From assembly GCF_005160265.1 (NCBI RefSeq), contig NZ_CP039865.1:248001-312000 (forward strand): a stretch of DNA of 64,000 nt, given 5' to 3'. Below the pieces are notes generated by a model. That model was not told where the DNA came from and searched no databases. It saw only the letters and a list, made by a program, of their open reading frames with translations. How positions within the stretch are numbered: position 1 is the stretch's first letter; each line of letters begins with the position of its first letter. Of this stretch, positions 16,542 through 24,288 are shown piece after piece. The stretch comes from Phreatobacter aquaticus (GTDB lineage Bacteria > Pseudomonadota > Alphaproteobacteria > Rhizobiales > Phreatobacteraceae). The position numbers and the translations under genes are program-made.

Positions 16542-17870
16542 GCGCACACCGCAGAAGCGGACGATGCTCTGGGCGACGACCTGCGCTGTCTCGATCACCG
16601 ACGAGATCAGTACATATTCGTCGGGGCCGTGCTGGGCGGCGCCGGTCGGCCCATAGACTACGCCGGGGATCCCCTCGGCCGCGTAGTGCGCAGCATCGGT
16701 GACACCGAGGCTGCCGACGATCTCCGGCGCCCGGCCCCGTGCCTCGACACTCGCCTTCACCGCCTGCACCAGGCCGTGCTCCAGCGGCGTGTTCACCGGC
16801 GGGAAATGGAGATCGGCCAATTCCCAGCGGATTTCCGGCGGATGGTCGCGGAGCCAAGGGTCAGCTGCAGCGAACCGCGCCACCCATTCCTCGAACTCGC
16901 GGCGGATGTCGGCCGAGGTCTCGTTCGGCAGGAACTTCATGTCGAAGTCGATGACGCAGAGATCCGGCACCATGGCGGGATTGGACAGGATGGTCGGCAG
17001 GCCATCAGGCCCCATGCCGCATCCGGACACCATCACGCCGGGGCTGATCGTGTTCATGCCGGCCGGCATGCCGGGGAAGCTCTTGGCGATGCCCCACTGG
17101 GTCTCGAGCTCGCGCAGCGAGGCGAGCAGCCGCGCGCCGAGTTCGATGGCGTTGACGCTCTTCACCGGCACGCTGGCGGCGGCTTCCGAGGGATAGATCG
17201 ACGCAAAGCGTCGCGCCGAATGACCGCTCAAGCCGCGCAATGTCACCCGCACCCATTCGAGGCCGCCCGCCCAGGGACGGATCGCACCGGCGCTGGGCTC
17301 GCAGATCAGCACACCTGCCGGCGCGGGTCTGAGCGCTGCCGCCGCCATCGCGCCGAAGCCGCCGGCCTCCTCGTCGACGACAGCGTGGAACTCCAGCCGC
17401 CCGTCGAGTGTCAGCCCCAGCCTGGAGATCGCCCGGCAGGCGACGAGGGCCGCCGCAAGACCCGCTTTCATGTCGCAGGAACCGCGCCCATACAGCTTGT
17501 CGCCGCGCACTTCGGCGCCAAAGGGATCGACGGTCCAGCCGGCAAGATCGCCCTGCGGCACCACGTCGACATGGCCGCAGACGGCGAGGCTCCGCGCGTC
17601 CGATCCCGCCCACCGGCCGATCAGGTTGGGACGGTCGGGCAGCGGGAAGCTGCGCTCCGTCATGAAGCCCAGGCCCTGCAGCTCGGCCTCGATGATGTCC
17701 TGCACCTCGGGCTCCCGATTCCACTGGGGATCGCGCAGGAACTTCGGATTGACCGACGGCATCTGCACCAGCCGGCTGAGCAGGTCGACGAGGTGGTCCC
17801 GGTCGGCGGCAATGGCCTTGTCCAGGGCGTCCAGAAGGGCGGGCGAAGGCGCAGCGGGGGCGTTGGTCAC
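16527..17870 (-). CDS. M20-family metallopeptidase/deacylase (ArgE/DapE type)
   Basis: Cytoplasmic di-zinc hydrolase of 447 residues. Metal-binding and catalytic motifs are intact: CGHVDVVPQGD (His, catalytic Asp), YGRGSCDMKAG (bridging Asp), VDEEAGGFG (catalytic Glu and ligand Glu), and the C-terminal GPTGAAQHGPDEY with the last His. A dimerisation domain is inserted between. It removes an N-acyl group from, or cleaves, a small amide such as an acyl amino acid or dipeptide. The start is a GTG at 17870 because no internal ATG precedes the fold. It diverges from the binding protein at 18005 and shares with it a region carrying an eight-base inverted repeat. Confidence 0.92.
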   Translation of the reverse strand: MTNAPAAPSPALLDALDKAIAADRDHLVDLLSRLVQMPSVNPKFLRDPQWNREPEVQDIIEAELQGLGFMTERSFPLPDRPNLIGRWAGSDARSLAVCGHVDVVPQGDLAGWTVDPFGAEVRGDKLYGRGSCDMKAGLAAALVACRAISRLGLTLDGRLEFHAVVDEEAGGFGAMAAAALRPAPAGVLICEPSAGAIRPWAGGLEWVRVTLRGLSGHSARRFASIYPSEAAASVPVKSVNAIELGARLLASLRELETQWGIAKSFPGMPAGMNTISPGVMVSGCGMGPDGLPTILSNPAMVPDLCVIDFDMKFLPNETSADIRREFEEWVARFAAADPWLRDHPPEIRWELADLHFPPVNTPLEHGLVQAVKASVEARGRAPEIVGSLGVTDAAHYAAEGIPGVVYGPTGAAQHGPDEYVLISSVIETAQVVAQSIVRFCGVRAAAS

Positions 17871-17900
17871 GGGCAGGTCCGGTATGTTTCTTTCATTACA

Positions 17901-17930
17901 TTATTGCAAATTCTGAAGTCCCTGCAATAA
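17901..17930. promoter_or_regulatory. Candidate operator: 8-bp inverted repeat in an AT-rich divergent promoter region
   Basis: TTATTGCA (17901-17908) and TGCAATAA (17923-17930) are exact inverted half-sites with centres 22 bases apart, i.e. two helical turns on one DNA face. They lie in a strikingly AT-rich patch between the M20 gene (minus) and the binding-protein operon (plus) that also encodes an RpiR-type regulator. That regulator is the natural candidate to bind here (inference). Confidence 0.6.
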
Positions 17931-18004
17931 ATATGACATCGAGACCGAGGGCTTTCGTGCTCATGATCGGTCAGGATCGACCAGTCATTTGCGGGATGGA
18001 CACG

Positions 18005-19588
18005 ATGGATCGCAGGCGCTTCGTTATTTCCTCATCGGCGGGCCTCGCAGCCCTCTCGGCCCCCCGCCTGTCGCTCGCCGCAGGCGGCGGCACGTTGAAA
18101 TTCGTGCCCCATGCCGACCTGACGGTCATCGACCCGACCTGGAGCAATGCCTACGTCACTCGGAACCATGGCTACATGGTCTTCGACACACTGTTCGGTC
18201 AGGATTCCAAGTTCGGCTACCAGCCGCAGATGCTGGAAAGCGCGGTCACCGACCAGGACGGCAAGCGCTGGACGCTGAAACTGCGCGACGGCCTGAAGTT
18301 CCATGACGGCTCGCCGGTACTCGCGCGCGATTGCGTGGCGAGCCTTCGCCGCTGGGCCGGCCGCGACGACCTGGGCAAGGCCCTGTTCGCCGTGACCGAC
18401 GAGCTCTCGGCATCCGATGACGCAACCATCGTGTTCCGGTTGAAGCGCCCCTACCCGCTCCTGCCCATGGCACTCGGCAAGACCGGCTTGATGATGGCCG
18501 CCATCATGCCCGAGCGGATCGCCAAGGCCGACCCCGACAAGCAGATCACCGAGATGGTCGGCAGCGGCCCCTACCGCTTCAAGGCCGACGAACGCATTGC
18601 TGGCGACCGCGCCGTCTACGAGCGCTTCGCCGACTACAAGCCGCGCAGCTCGGGCAATCCGGATGGCACGGCCGGTCCGAAGGTCGCCCATTTCGACCGC
18701 GTCGAATGGCGGATCATCCCCGATGCCTCGACGGCTGGCGGCGCGCTGCGTACCGGCGAGATCGACTGGTGGGAGCTGCCGAGCGCCGACATGCTGCCGC
18801 TGCTGCGCAATGCCCGCGGCGTGAAGGTCGAGGAGCTCGATCCGACCGGCTACATGGTGTCGCTGCGCGTCAACCACCTGCAGGGACCGACCGCCAATCC
18901 GGCGATCCGCCGCCTCATGCTCCAGGCCATTGTCCAGCGCGACATCGCCATGGGCATGGCGGGTACAGACCCCAAGCTGTGGCGCGACAAGGTCGGCTAT
19001 TTCTGTCCCGAGACCGAATTTGCCAACGATGCCGGGATGGCTGCGCTCACCAGCCCCCGCGATCCCGCCGCCATCAAGCGCCAGCTCGCCGAGGCCGGCT
19101 ATAAGGGCGAGAAGATCGTTCTGATGGACCCGGGCGATCTCCAGGTGAATTCGGTCGGCACTGCGGTCGTGGCCGATACGCTGAAGCGCTCCGGCTTCAA
19201 TATCGAGAGCATCACCATGGACTGGGGCACGCTGCTGCAGCGCCGGAACAAGAAGGACCCGATCGCCGACGGCGGCTGGAGCATCTATCTCGTGCAGAAT
19301 TCCGGCGCCGACCTGCTGAACCCCGCCGTTCACGGCCAGCTTCGCGGCAATGGCAGCCTGATCAACGGCTGGTGCACCAGCCCCGGCATCGAGGCCCAGC
19401 GCGACGCCTGGATGAATGCCACGACCGCGGCTGATCAGATCGCGGCTGCCCGCAAGCTGCAGGAACAGGCCTTCGTCGACGTGCCCTATATCCCGCTCGG
19501 CCAGGTCGCGCAGTTGACCGCGCTGCGTGCCGATCTCGGCGGCATGGTCAAGGGCATGCCGGTGTTCTGGAACATGAAGCGCGGTTGA
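18005..19588 (+). CDS. ABC transporter solute-binding protein, family 5, Tat-type signal
   Basis: Periplasmic binding protein of about 527 residues. ATG 18005 is preceded by GGGATGG and starts MDRRRFVISSSAGLAALSAP, a twin-arginine-like signal; an ATG nine bases earlier is the alternative. Mature landmarks: VIDPTWSNAYVTRNHGY, MVFDTLFGQDS, LRDGLKFHDGSPVLARDC, GSGPYRFKADERI and the ANPAIRRLMLQAIVQRDIA region. It is a paralogue of the protein at 13383. No permease or ATPase genes adjoin it, so it may dock to the Dpp-type importer encoded at 32026-35899 or to one elsewhere (inference). It heads an operon with RpiR regulator and three enzymes. Confidence 0.9.
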   Translation: MDRRRFVISSSAGLAALSAPRLSLAAGGGTLKFVPHADLTVIDPTWSNAYVTRNHGYMVFDTLFGQDSKFGYQPQMLESAVTDQDGKRWTLKLRDGLKFHDGSPVLARDCVASLRRWAGRDDLGKALFAVTDELSASDDATIVFRLKRPYPLLPMALGKTGLMMAAIMPERIAKADPDKQITEMVGSGPYRFKADERIAGDRAVYERFADYKPRSSGNPDGTAGPKVAHFDRVEWRIIPDASTAGGALRTGEIDWWELPSADMLPLLRNARGVKVEELDPTGYMVSLRVNHLQGPTANPAIRRLMLQAIVQRDIAMGMAGTDPKLWRDKVGYFCPETEFANDAGMAALTSPRDPAAIKRQLAEAGYKGEKIVLMDPGDLQVNSVGTAVVADTLKRSGFNIESITMDWGTLLQRRNKKDPIADGGWSIYLVQNSGADLLNPAVHGQLRGNGSLINGWCTSPGIEAQRDAWMNATTAADQIAAARKLQEQAFVDVPYIPLGQVAQLTALRADLGGMVKGMPVFWNMKRG

Positions 19589-19607
19589 CAGCCGGAATCG
19601 GATTCCG

Positions 19608-20504
19608 ATGACGATCCGCGACACGCTGACCGACCCGGCGCTCAGGCTCACGCCTGCCGAGCGCCGGCTGGCGCGCGCCATCCTTGCCAATTATCCGGTC
19701 GCCGGCCTCGGCACGGTCGCGGCGCTGGCATCGCGGGCGGAGGTCAGCGATCCCACCGTGGTGCGCTTCGCGGCGAAGCTCGGCTTCCCGAGTTTCGTCG
19801 CCTTCCAGGAAACGCTGCTCGGCGAGGTCGAGCAGCGGCTTCACTCGCCCCTGATGATGATGGAGGTCCGGCGCGGTGTGCCCGAGGGCAGCCATCCCCT
19901 CGTCGCCTATGCCCGCGCCGTCGCCGACCGGCTTGCCGCCGACAATGATGGCCTCACCCCCGGCGAATTCGACCGCGCCATCGAGATGCTGGCCACAGCC
20001 CGCGGCCGCATCCTGCTGCTTGGCGGCCGGTTCAGCGGCTTTCTTGCCGGCATCCTGGAGGCGCATCTCCACCAGCTGCGCCCCTCGACGATCCTGCTTG
20101 CCGGTCCCGGAGCCGATCTGGTCGACCGCCTCGCCGACATTTCCAGCCGCGACACGCTGATCGTCTTCGACTATCGCCGCTACCAGACCGATATCGTGGC
20201 CTTCGCGGCCCAGGCCAAGGCCCGCGGCGCCCAGATGATCCTGTTCACCGACCACTGGGGATCACCGATCGCCGACCAGGCGGACGTCGTGCTGGGAGCG
20301 GCGGTCGAGGCGCCCTCGCTGTTCGACACGATGGTGCCGGCGCTCGCCCAGGTCGAGGCGCTGGCCACCCGGCTGGCCGAACGGCTGGGGAAACCGGCCC
20401 TCCAGCGCATCGAGACCATCGAGCGCATCCGATCCGAGAATTCCATTACCGTCGGCCCCCAGCGGACGACAGGACGAGGGCCTCATGCAGCCGATGACAC
20501 GTGA
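19608..20504 (+). CDS. RpiR-family transcriptional regulator (HTH plus SIS domain)
   Basis: Regulator of 298 residues. The N-terminal RpiR helix-turn-helix contains LASRAEVSDPTVVRFAAKLG, residues about 42-62. The C-terminal SIS domain (ILLLGGRFSGFLAGILE...) normally binds a phosphosugar, though in amino-acid-linked members the ligand differs. It begins 19 bases after the binding-protein stop and overlaps the next gene by 20 bases, so it is part of the operon it likely controls. The inverted repeat at 17901-17930 upstream of the operon is the best visible target. Confidence 0.9.
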   Translation: MTIRDTLTDPALRLTPAERRLARAILANYPVAGLGTVAALASRAEVSDPTVVRFAAKLGFPSFVAFQETLLGEVEQRLHSPLMMMEVRRGVPEGSHPLVAYARAVADRLAADNDGLTPGEFDRAIEMLATARGRILLLGGRFSGFLAGILEAHLHQLRPSTILLAGPGADLVDRLADISSRDTLIVFDYRRYQTDIVAFAAQAKARGAQMILFTDHWGSPIADQADVVLGAAVEAPSLFDTMVPALAQVEALATRLAERLGKPALQRIETIERIRSENSITVGPQRTTGRGPHAADDT

Positions 20505-21123
20505 CGCAGCCTTCGTGCGCGACGAGACGGCCATCCTCTTCGTTGATGTCCAGAAGGCCTTCGCGCTGCCGGGCCGCGATCCCGCTCATCCCGAGCGCGA
20601 CGCCGACCATCCCTTCTACCGGCGGCTGTCATCAACCGTGATCCCGAACCAGATGAGGCTGCTGGAGGCCGCGCGCGCCTCGGGGCTGAACGTCGTCCAT
20701 ACCGTGATCCGGGCGCTGACCCATGATGGCCGCGACCGCTCGCTCGACCACAAGCTCTCCGACATCCTGATCGCGAAGGATGATCCGGGTGGCGACGTGA
20801 TCGATGAACTGGCTCCCCGCGGCAATGAGATCGTCCTGCCGAAATCCTCGTCCGGCGTCTTCAACTCCACCAATATCGACTACATCCTGCGCAATCTCGG
20901 CGTCCGCTTTCTCATTGTCGCCGGCATCGTCACCGACCAGTGCGTCGACATGGCGGTGCGCGACGCGGCCGACCGCGGCTATTTCGTCTCGCTGCCGCAT
21001 GATGCTTGCGCCGCCTACACCGACGAGCGCCACCAGGCCGCACTGGCCGTGCTCAAGGGCTATAGCTGGCTGACCGATACGGACACGCTGGTCGCCCGCA
21101 TCGAAGCTCTCGCGGAGGCATGA
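20485..21123 (+). CDS. Isochorismatase-family cysteine hydrolase
   Basis: Cysteine hydrolase of 212 residues with the full catalytic triad: D21 in ILFVDVQKAF, K120 in LPKSSSGVF and C153 in IVTDQCVDMA, including the cis-peptide-forming IVT segment before the Cys. Family members hydrolyse amides or ureido groups (nicotinamide, N-carbamoylsarcosine, biuret, ureidoacrylate, N-malonylurea). The start at 20485 is supported by ACGAGGG just upstream and overlaps the RpiR gene by 20 bases. The stop overlaps the next gene by ATGA. Tight linkage to a glutamine-synthetase-like ligase and an N-formylglutamate-type amidohydrolase indicates an amide-degrading pathway (inference). Confidence 0.92.
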   Translation: MQPMTRDAAFVRDETAILFVDVQKAFALPGRDPAHPERDADHPFYRRLSSTVIPNQMRLLEAARASGLNVVHTVIRALTHDGRDRSLDHKLSDILIAKDDPGGDVIDELAPRGNEIVLPKSSSGVFNSTNIDYILRNLGVRFLIVAGIVTDQCVDMAVRDAADRGYFVSLPHDACAAYTDERHQAALAVLKGYSWLTDTDTLVARIEALAEA

Positions 21124-22451
21124 TCGTGATGCCTGTTCAGCCAACACCCATGACCACCCTGGTCACAACCGACTATTCCGGCATCACCCGCGGGCGGTCG
21201 ATCCTGACCTCGGACTTCGAGGCCGATTCCGGCTGCTCCGTTGGCTGGGTTCCCGCCAACCAGTCGCTGACGCCCTTCGACACGATCGATCCGAACAGCA
21301 TCTGGGGCTCCGGCGGCGACCTGCGCCTCAAGCCCGACCGGGACGCCCGCTACACGACCCTCATGCCCGGCGCCACGACGCCGCTGGACATGGTGATGAG
21401 CGATATCGTCGAACTCGACGGCACGCCATGGCTTGCCTGCCCGAGGTCATTCCTCAAGCAGGCGCTGTCTGACCTGCACAAGGAGACCGGCCTGACGCTG
21501 GCCGGCGCCTTCGAGCACGAATTCACCGTTCTGGGCGAGCCGTTCACGCCAGCACCTGCCTTCTCGGTCCAGGCCTTCCGGCGGGCCGATCCGCTGGGGC
21601 CAGTCGTGATGGCGGCACTGGCCGAGGCGGGGCTGAAGGCGGACACGTTCATCGCGGAATATGGCCGCGACCAGTTCGAGGTGACGGTCGGGCCGGCGCG
21701 CGGCGTTGCCATCGCCGATCAGGCGGTGGCGCTGCGCGAGATCATCCGCGAAGCCGCCAGGCTCCGCGGCATCCGCACGAGCTTCGCGCCGAAGATCGAG
21801 CCGGACACGGTCGGCAATGGCGTCCATGTCCACATGAGCTTCGTCGATCAGACCGGCGCCAATGCGCTGTTCGATTCCGCAGCTCCCGGAAGGCTCTCCA
21901 AGGTCGGCGCGGCCTTCGCTGCCGGCATCGTCCGTCACATGCCGGCGCTGGTCGCTGTCACCGCGCCAAGCGTCTCGTCCTATATGCGCCTCAAGCCGCA
22001 CAATTGGAGTGCCAGCTACACCTGGCTGGGCGACCAGGACCGCGAGGCGAGCCTGCGCATCTGCCCGACGCCAACACTCGGCGGAAAGTCGCCGGCGAAG
22101 AGCTTCAACATCGAGTTCCGCGCCTGCGACGCCACCGCCTCGCCGCATCTGGCGCTGGGCATGCTGGTGAGAGCCGGCCTTGAGGGCATTCGTGCGCGAC
22201 TGCCACTGCCGCCGATCTTCTCGGGCGATCCCGAAGCGCTTGAAGCCGCCGAACGCGAGAAGCTCGGCCTTCGGCGTCTGCCGCAAAGCCTGCCGGCCGC
22301 CCTCGATTGCCTGGAGGCCGACCCGCTCGCCCGCACATTCCTTGCGCCCAAGGCGCTGACCACCTATTGCGGCATGAAGCGCACCGAGATCGACGTCGTC
22401 GCTGGCCTGAGCCCAGCCGAGCTCTGCGCGCGCTATGCGGGGATCTATTGA
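21120..22451 (+). CDS. Glutamine-synthetase-like gamma-glutamyl ligase
   Basis: Glutamine-synthetase-fold enzyme of 443 residues. The catalytic domain shows AFEHEFTVLGE (metal Glu residues), YGRDQFEVTVGPARG, GNGVHVHMSF (the HVHMS nucleotide/metal motif), YMRLKPHNWSASYTWLGDQDREASLRIC and FNIEFRACDATASPHLALG with its ligand Glu. The N-terminal beta-grasp domain is divergent, as in PuuA, IpuC or GlnA3-type ligases that join glutamate to an amine rather than ammonia. Adenylylation-type regulation cannot be judged. It overlaps the isochorismatase gene (ATGA) and the amidohydrolase gene (TGATG). Its acceptor amine is unknown. Confidence 0.9.
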   Translation: MIVMPVQPTPMTTLVTTDYSGITRGRSILTSDFEADSGCSVGWVPANQSLTPFDTIDPNSIWGSGGDLRLKPDRDARYTTLMPGATTPLDMVMSDIVELDGTPWLACPRSFLKQALSDLHKETGLTLAGAFEHEFTVLGEPFTPAPAFSVQAFRRADPLGPVVMAALAEAGLKADTFIAEYGRDQFEVTVGPARGVAIADQAVALREIIREAARLRGIRTSFAPKIEPDTVGNGVHVHMSFVDQTGANALFDSAAPGRLSKVGAAFAAGIVRHMPALVAVTAPSVSSYMRLKPHNWSASYTWLGDQDREASLRICPTPTLGGKSPAKSFNIEFRACDATASPHLALGMLVRAGLEGIRARLPLPPIFSGDPEALEAAEREKLGLRRLPQSLPAALDCLEADPLARTFLAPKALTTYCGMKRTEIDVVAGLSPAELCARYAGIY

Positions 22452-23200
22452 TGGCAGCGAACACGGCCATGGCGCTTCCCCCGGCCGATCCGCCTGTGCT
22501 GACCGTGCTGCGCCCGCAGGGGCGATCCCCGATCGTGCTGGTCTGCGAACACGCCTCAAACCATATCCCTGCCGAATATGGCGACCTCGGCCTGCCCGAA
22601 GCCGAGCTGCAACGGCACATCGCCTGGGATATCGGCGCCGAGGGCCTGACCCGCAGGCTGTCCGAACTGCTCGACGCACCGGCTTTCATCGCGGGATGGT
22701 CGCGCCTGCTGATCGACGGCAATAGGCCGCCGGGGGCGCCGAGCAGCATCCCCGAAATCAGCGAGGCGACCGTTGTTCCCGGCAATGCCGGACTGTCGGC
22801 AGCCGAGGCCGCGGCACGCGCCGAGCGCTTCTTCAGACCGTTCCACGACGGCCTCGCCCGTCATCTTGATCAGCGGATGGCAGCCGGCCGCGAGACGCGT
22901 GTCGTCGGCGTCCACTCGTTCACACCGGTCTTCCTCGGTGTCCCGCGCCGCTGGCACGCGGGCATCCTGTTCCAGCACGCGACCGAATGGGGCCACCGCG
23001 CCGTCGCGGCGCTCGATCGGCCCGGCCGCCCGGTCGTCGCGAACGAACCGTACCGGATCGAGGAAGACACCGACTATCTCGTGCCGATCCAGGCGGAGAA
23101 GCGCGGGCTTCAGGCGATCCTTCTGGAGATCCGCCAGGATCTGCTGGCAACGCCAAAGCACCAGGACGAATGGGCGCGCGAGCTCGCGCCGATCCTGTAG
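22451..23200 (+). CDS. N-formylglutamate amidohydrolase-family enzyme (HutG-like)
   Basis: Metal-dependent amidohydrolase of 249 residues. Family landmarks are VCEHASNHIP near residue 32, HIAWDIGAEGLTRRL, the WSRLLIDGNRP segment and VVGVHSFTPVF with a metal-ligand His. In histidine degradation the homologue cleaves N-formylglutamate, but none of hutH, hutU or hutI is here. Placement directly after a gamma-glutamyl ligase suggests cleavage of an N-acyl or N-formyl glutamate derivative made from the imported compound (inference). The start at 22451 overlaps the ligase stop by one base (TGATG). It converges on a LysR gene 16 bases later. Confidence 0.9.
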   Translation: MAANTAMALPPADPPVLTVLRPQGRSPIVLVCEHASNHIPAEYGDLGLPEAELQRHIAWDIGAEGLTRRLSELLDAPAFIAGWSRLLIDGNRPPGAPSSIPEISEATVVPGNAGLSAAEAAARAERFFRPFHDGLARHLDQRMAAGRETRVVGVHSFTPVFLGVPRRWHAGILFQHATEWGHRAVAALDRPGRPVVANEPYRIEEDTDYLVPIQAEKRGLQAILLEIRQDLLATPKHQDEWARELAPIL

Positions 23201-23216
23201 CAGCCGATCCGGCCGA

Positions 23217-24164
23217 TCAGTCGAGAATCCACGGCGGGCTGCGGAAGCGCTGGCTCAGCATGTCGATGAAACAGCGCACCTTTGGCGAAATGTGCTTGGC
23301 ATGCGTGAAGGCCACATAGATGCCCGCCTCCGGAATGCTGCTCCAGTCGGTCAGCAGCGGGATCAGTTCCCCGCGCCGGATGCTGTCATGGCAGAGATAG
23401 GCGGCGATCACCGATATGCCGGCGCCCCGCCGCGTCGCCTCCAGCACGGCTTCGGAATTGTCGGATCGGAAATCACCGCTGACCTTGACGACCTCCACGT
23501 CGTCGCCGCGCTGGAAGCGCCAGACATTTCCGCCCGCCGAATAATGGGTGAAGCTCATGCAGCTGTGGGTCGCGAGATCGGCCGGCACGAGGGGTGTTCC
23601 GCAGCGCGCGAGATAACCTGGCGACGCCACGACCCAGCGCTTGTTGGCGGCGATCTTGCGGACGATCAGGTTGGAATCCGGGAGATGGCCGATCCGCACC
23701 ACAAGGTCATAGGCCTCCTCGATGAGGTTGACGAAGCGATCGGAATAATTCGCCTCGACCCTGACATCCGGGTACTGCTCCATGAAGTCGAGGATGGCCG
23801 AGGACAGGTGCAGCCGGCCGAACGCGACGGGAATGCTGATCCGCAAAAGGCCGCGCGGCTCGGTGCTGAGTGACTCCACCAACGCCTCGGCCTGGGCAAG
23901 ACCGCCGAGCACCGTCACGCATTGATCGTAATAGAGGCGGCCTGCCTCCGTCATCGCCACACGTCGCGTGGTGCGCTCCAGAAGCCTTGTGCCAAGTGAA
24001 TCCTCCAGCCGTGTCACCTTGCGGCTGATGGTGGAGGGTGTCTGTCCCAGCGCATTGGCGGCTTCGACGAAGCTCAGATGCTCCGCAACCGCGACAAACG
24101 AGGTGATCAGGCCGAGCCGCTCGACATCGATCGCGGCTTTCTGCTTCGCGTGGATGAAGTTCAT
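23217..24164 (-). CDS. LysR-family transcriptional regulator
   Basis: LysR regulator of 315 residues. The winged helix-turn-helix is at about 15-75 (FVAVAEHLSFVEAANALGQ, PSTISRKVTRLEDSLGTRLL, ERTTRRVAMTEAG). The C-terminal effector domain resembles the CrgA/PA3398-like group (LLRISIPVAFGRLHL). It lies between the amidohydrolase gene, which converges, and the binding-protein gene at 24289, which points the same way but upstream of it, with a 124-base gap. It could belong to either cassette; control of the hydantoinase operon or simply autoregulation cannot be decided from the sequence. Confidence 0.9.
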   Translation of the reverse strand: MNFIHAKQKAAIDVERLGLITSFVAVAEHLSFVEAANALGQTPSTISRKVTRLEDSLGTRLLERTTRRVAMTEAGRLYYDQCVTVLGGLAQAEALVESLSTEPRGLLRISIPVAFGRLHLSSAILDFMEQYPDVRVEANYSDRFVNLIEEAYDLVVRIGHLPDSNLIVRKIAANKRWVVASPGYLARCGTPLVPADLATHSCMSFTHYSAGGNVWRFQRGDDVEVVKVSGDFRSDNSEAVLEATRRGAGISVIAAYLCHDSIRRGELIPLLTDWSSIPEAGIYVAFTHAKHISPKVRCFIDMLSQRFRSPPWILD

Positions 24165-24288
24165 TGCGGCTCCCGTCGGATCGCCAACCCCAGCACAGGG
24201 TGCTCAGCAATTCGGGGACCAACCGGCGCGATGCCGCCGCAGGGCAGCCTCGCGCCAGTCGCTTGTCATGGTATCGGCAGACGCCGAC

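Noticed and set aside
22451-23200. Histidine-utilisation (hut) locus
   Set aside because: Only a HutG-like enzyme is present; hutH, hutU, hutI and HutC are absent, and the partners point to another pathway.
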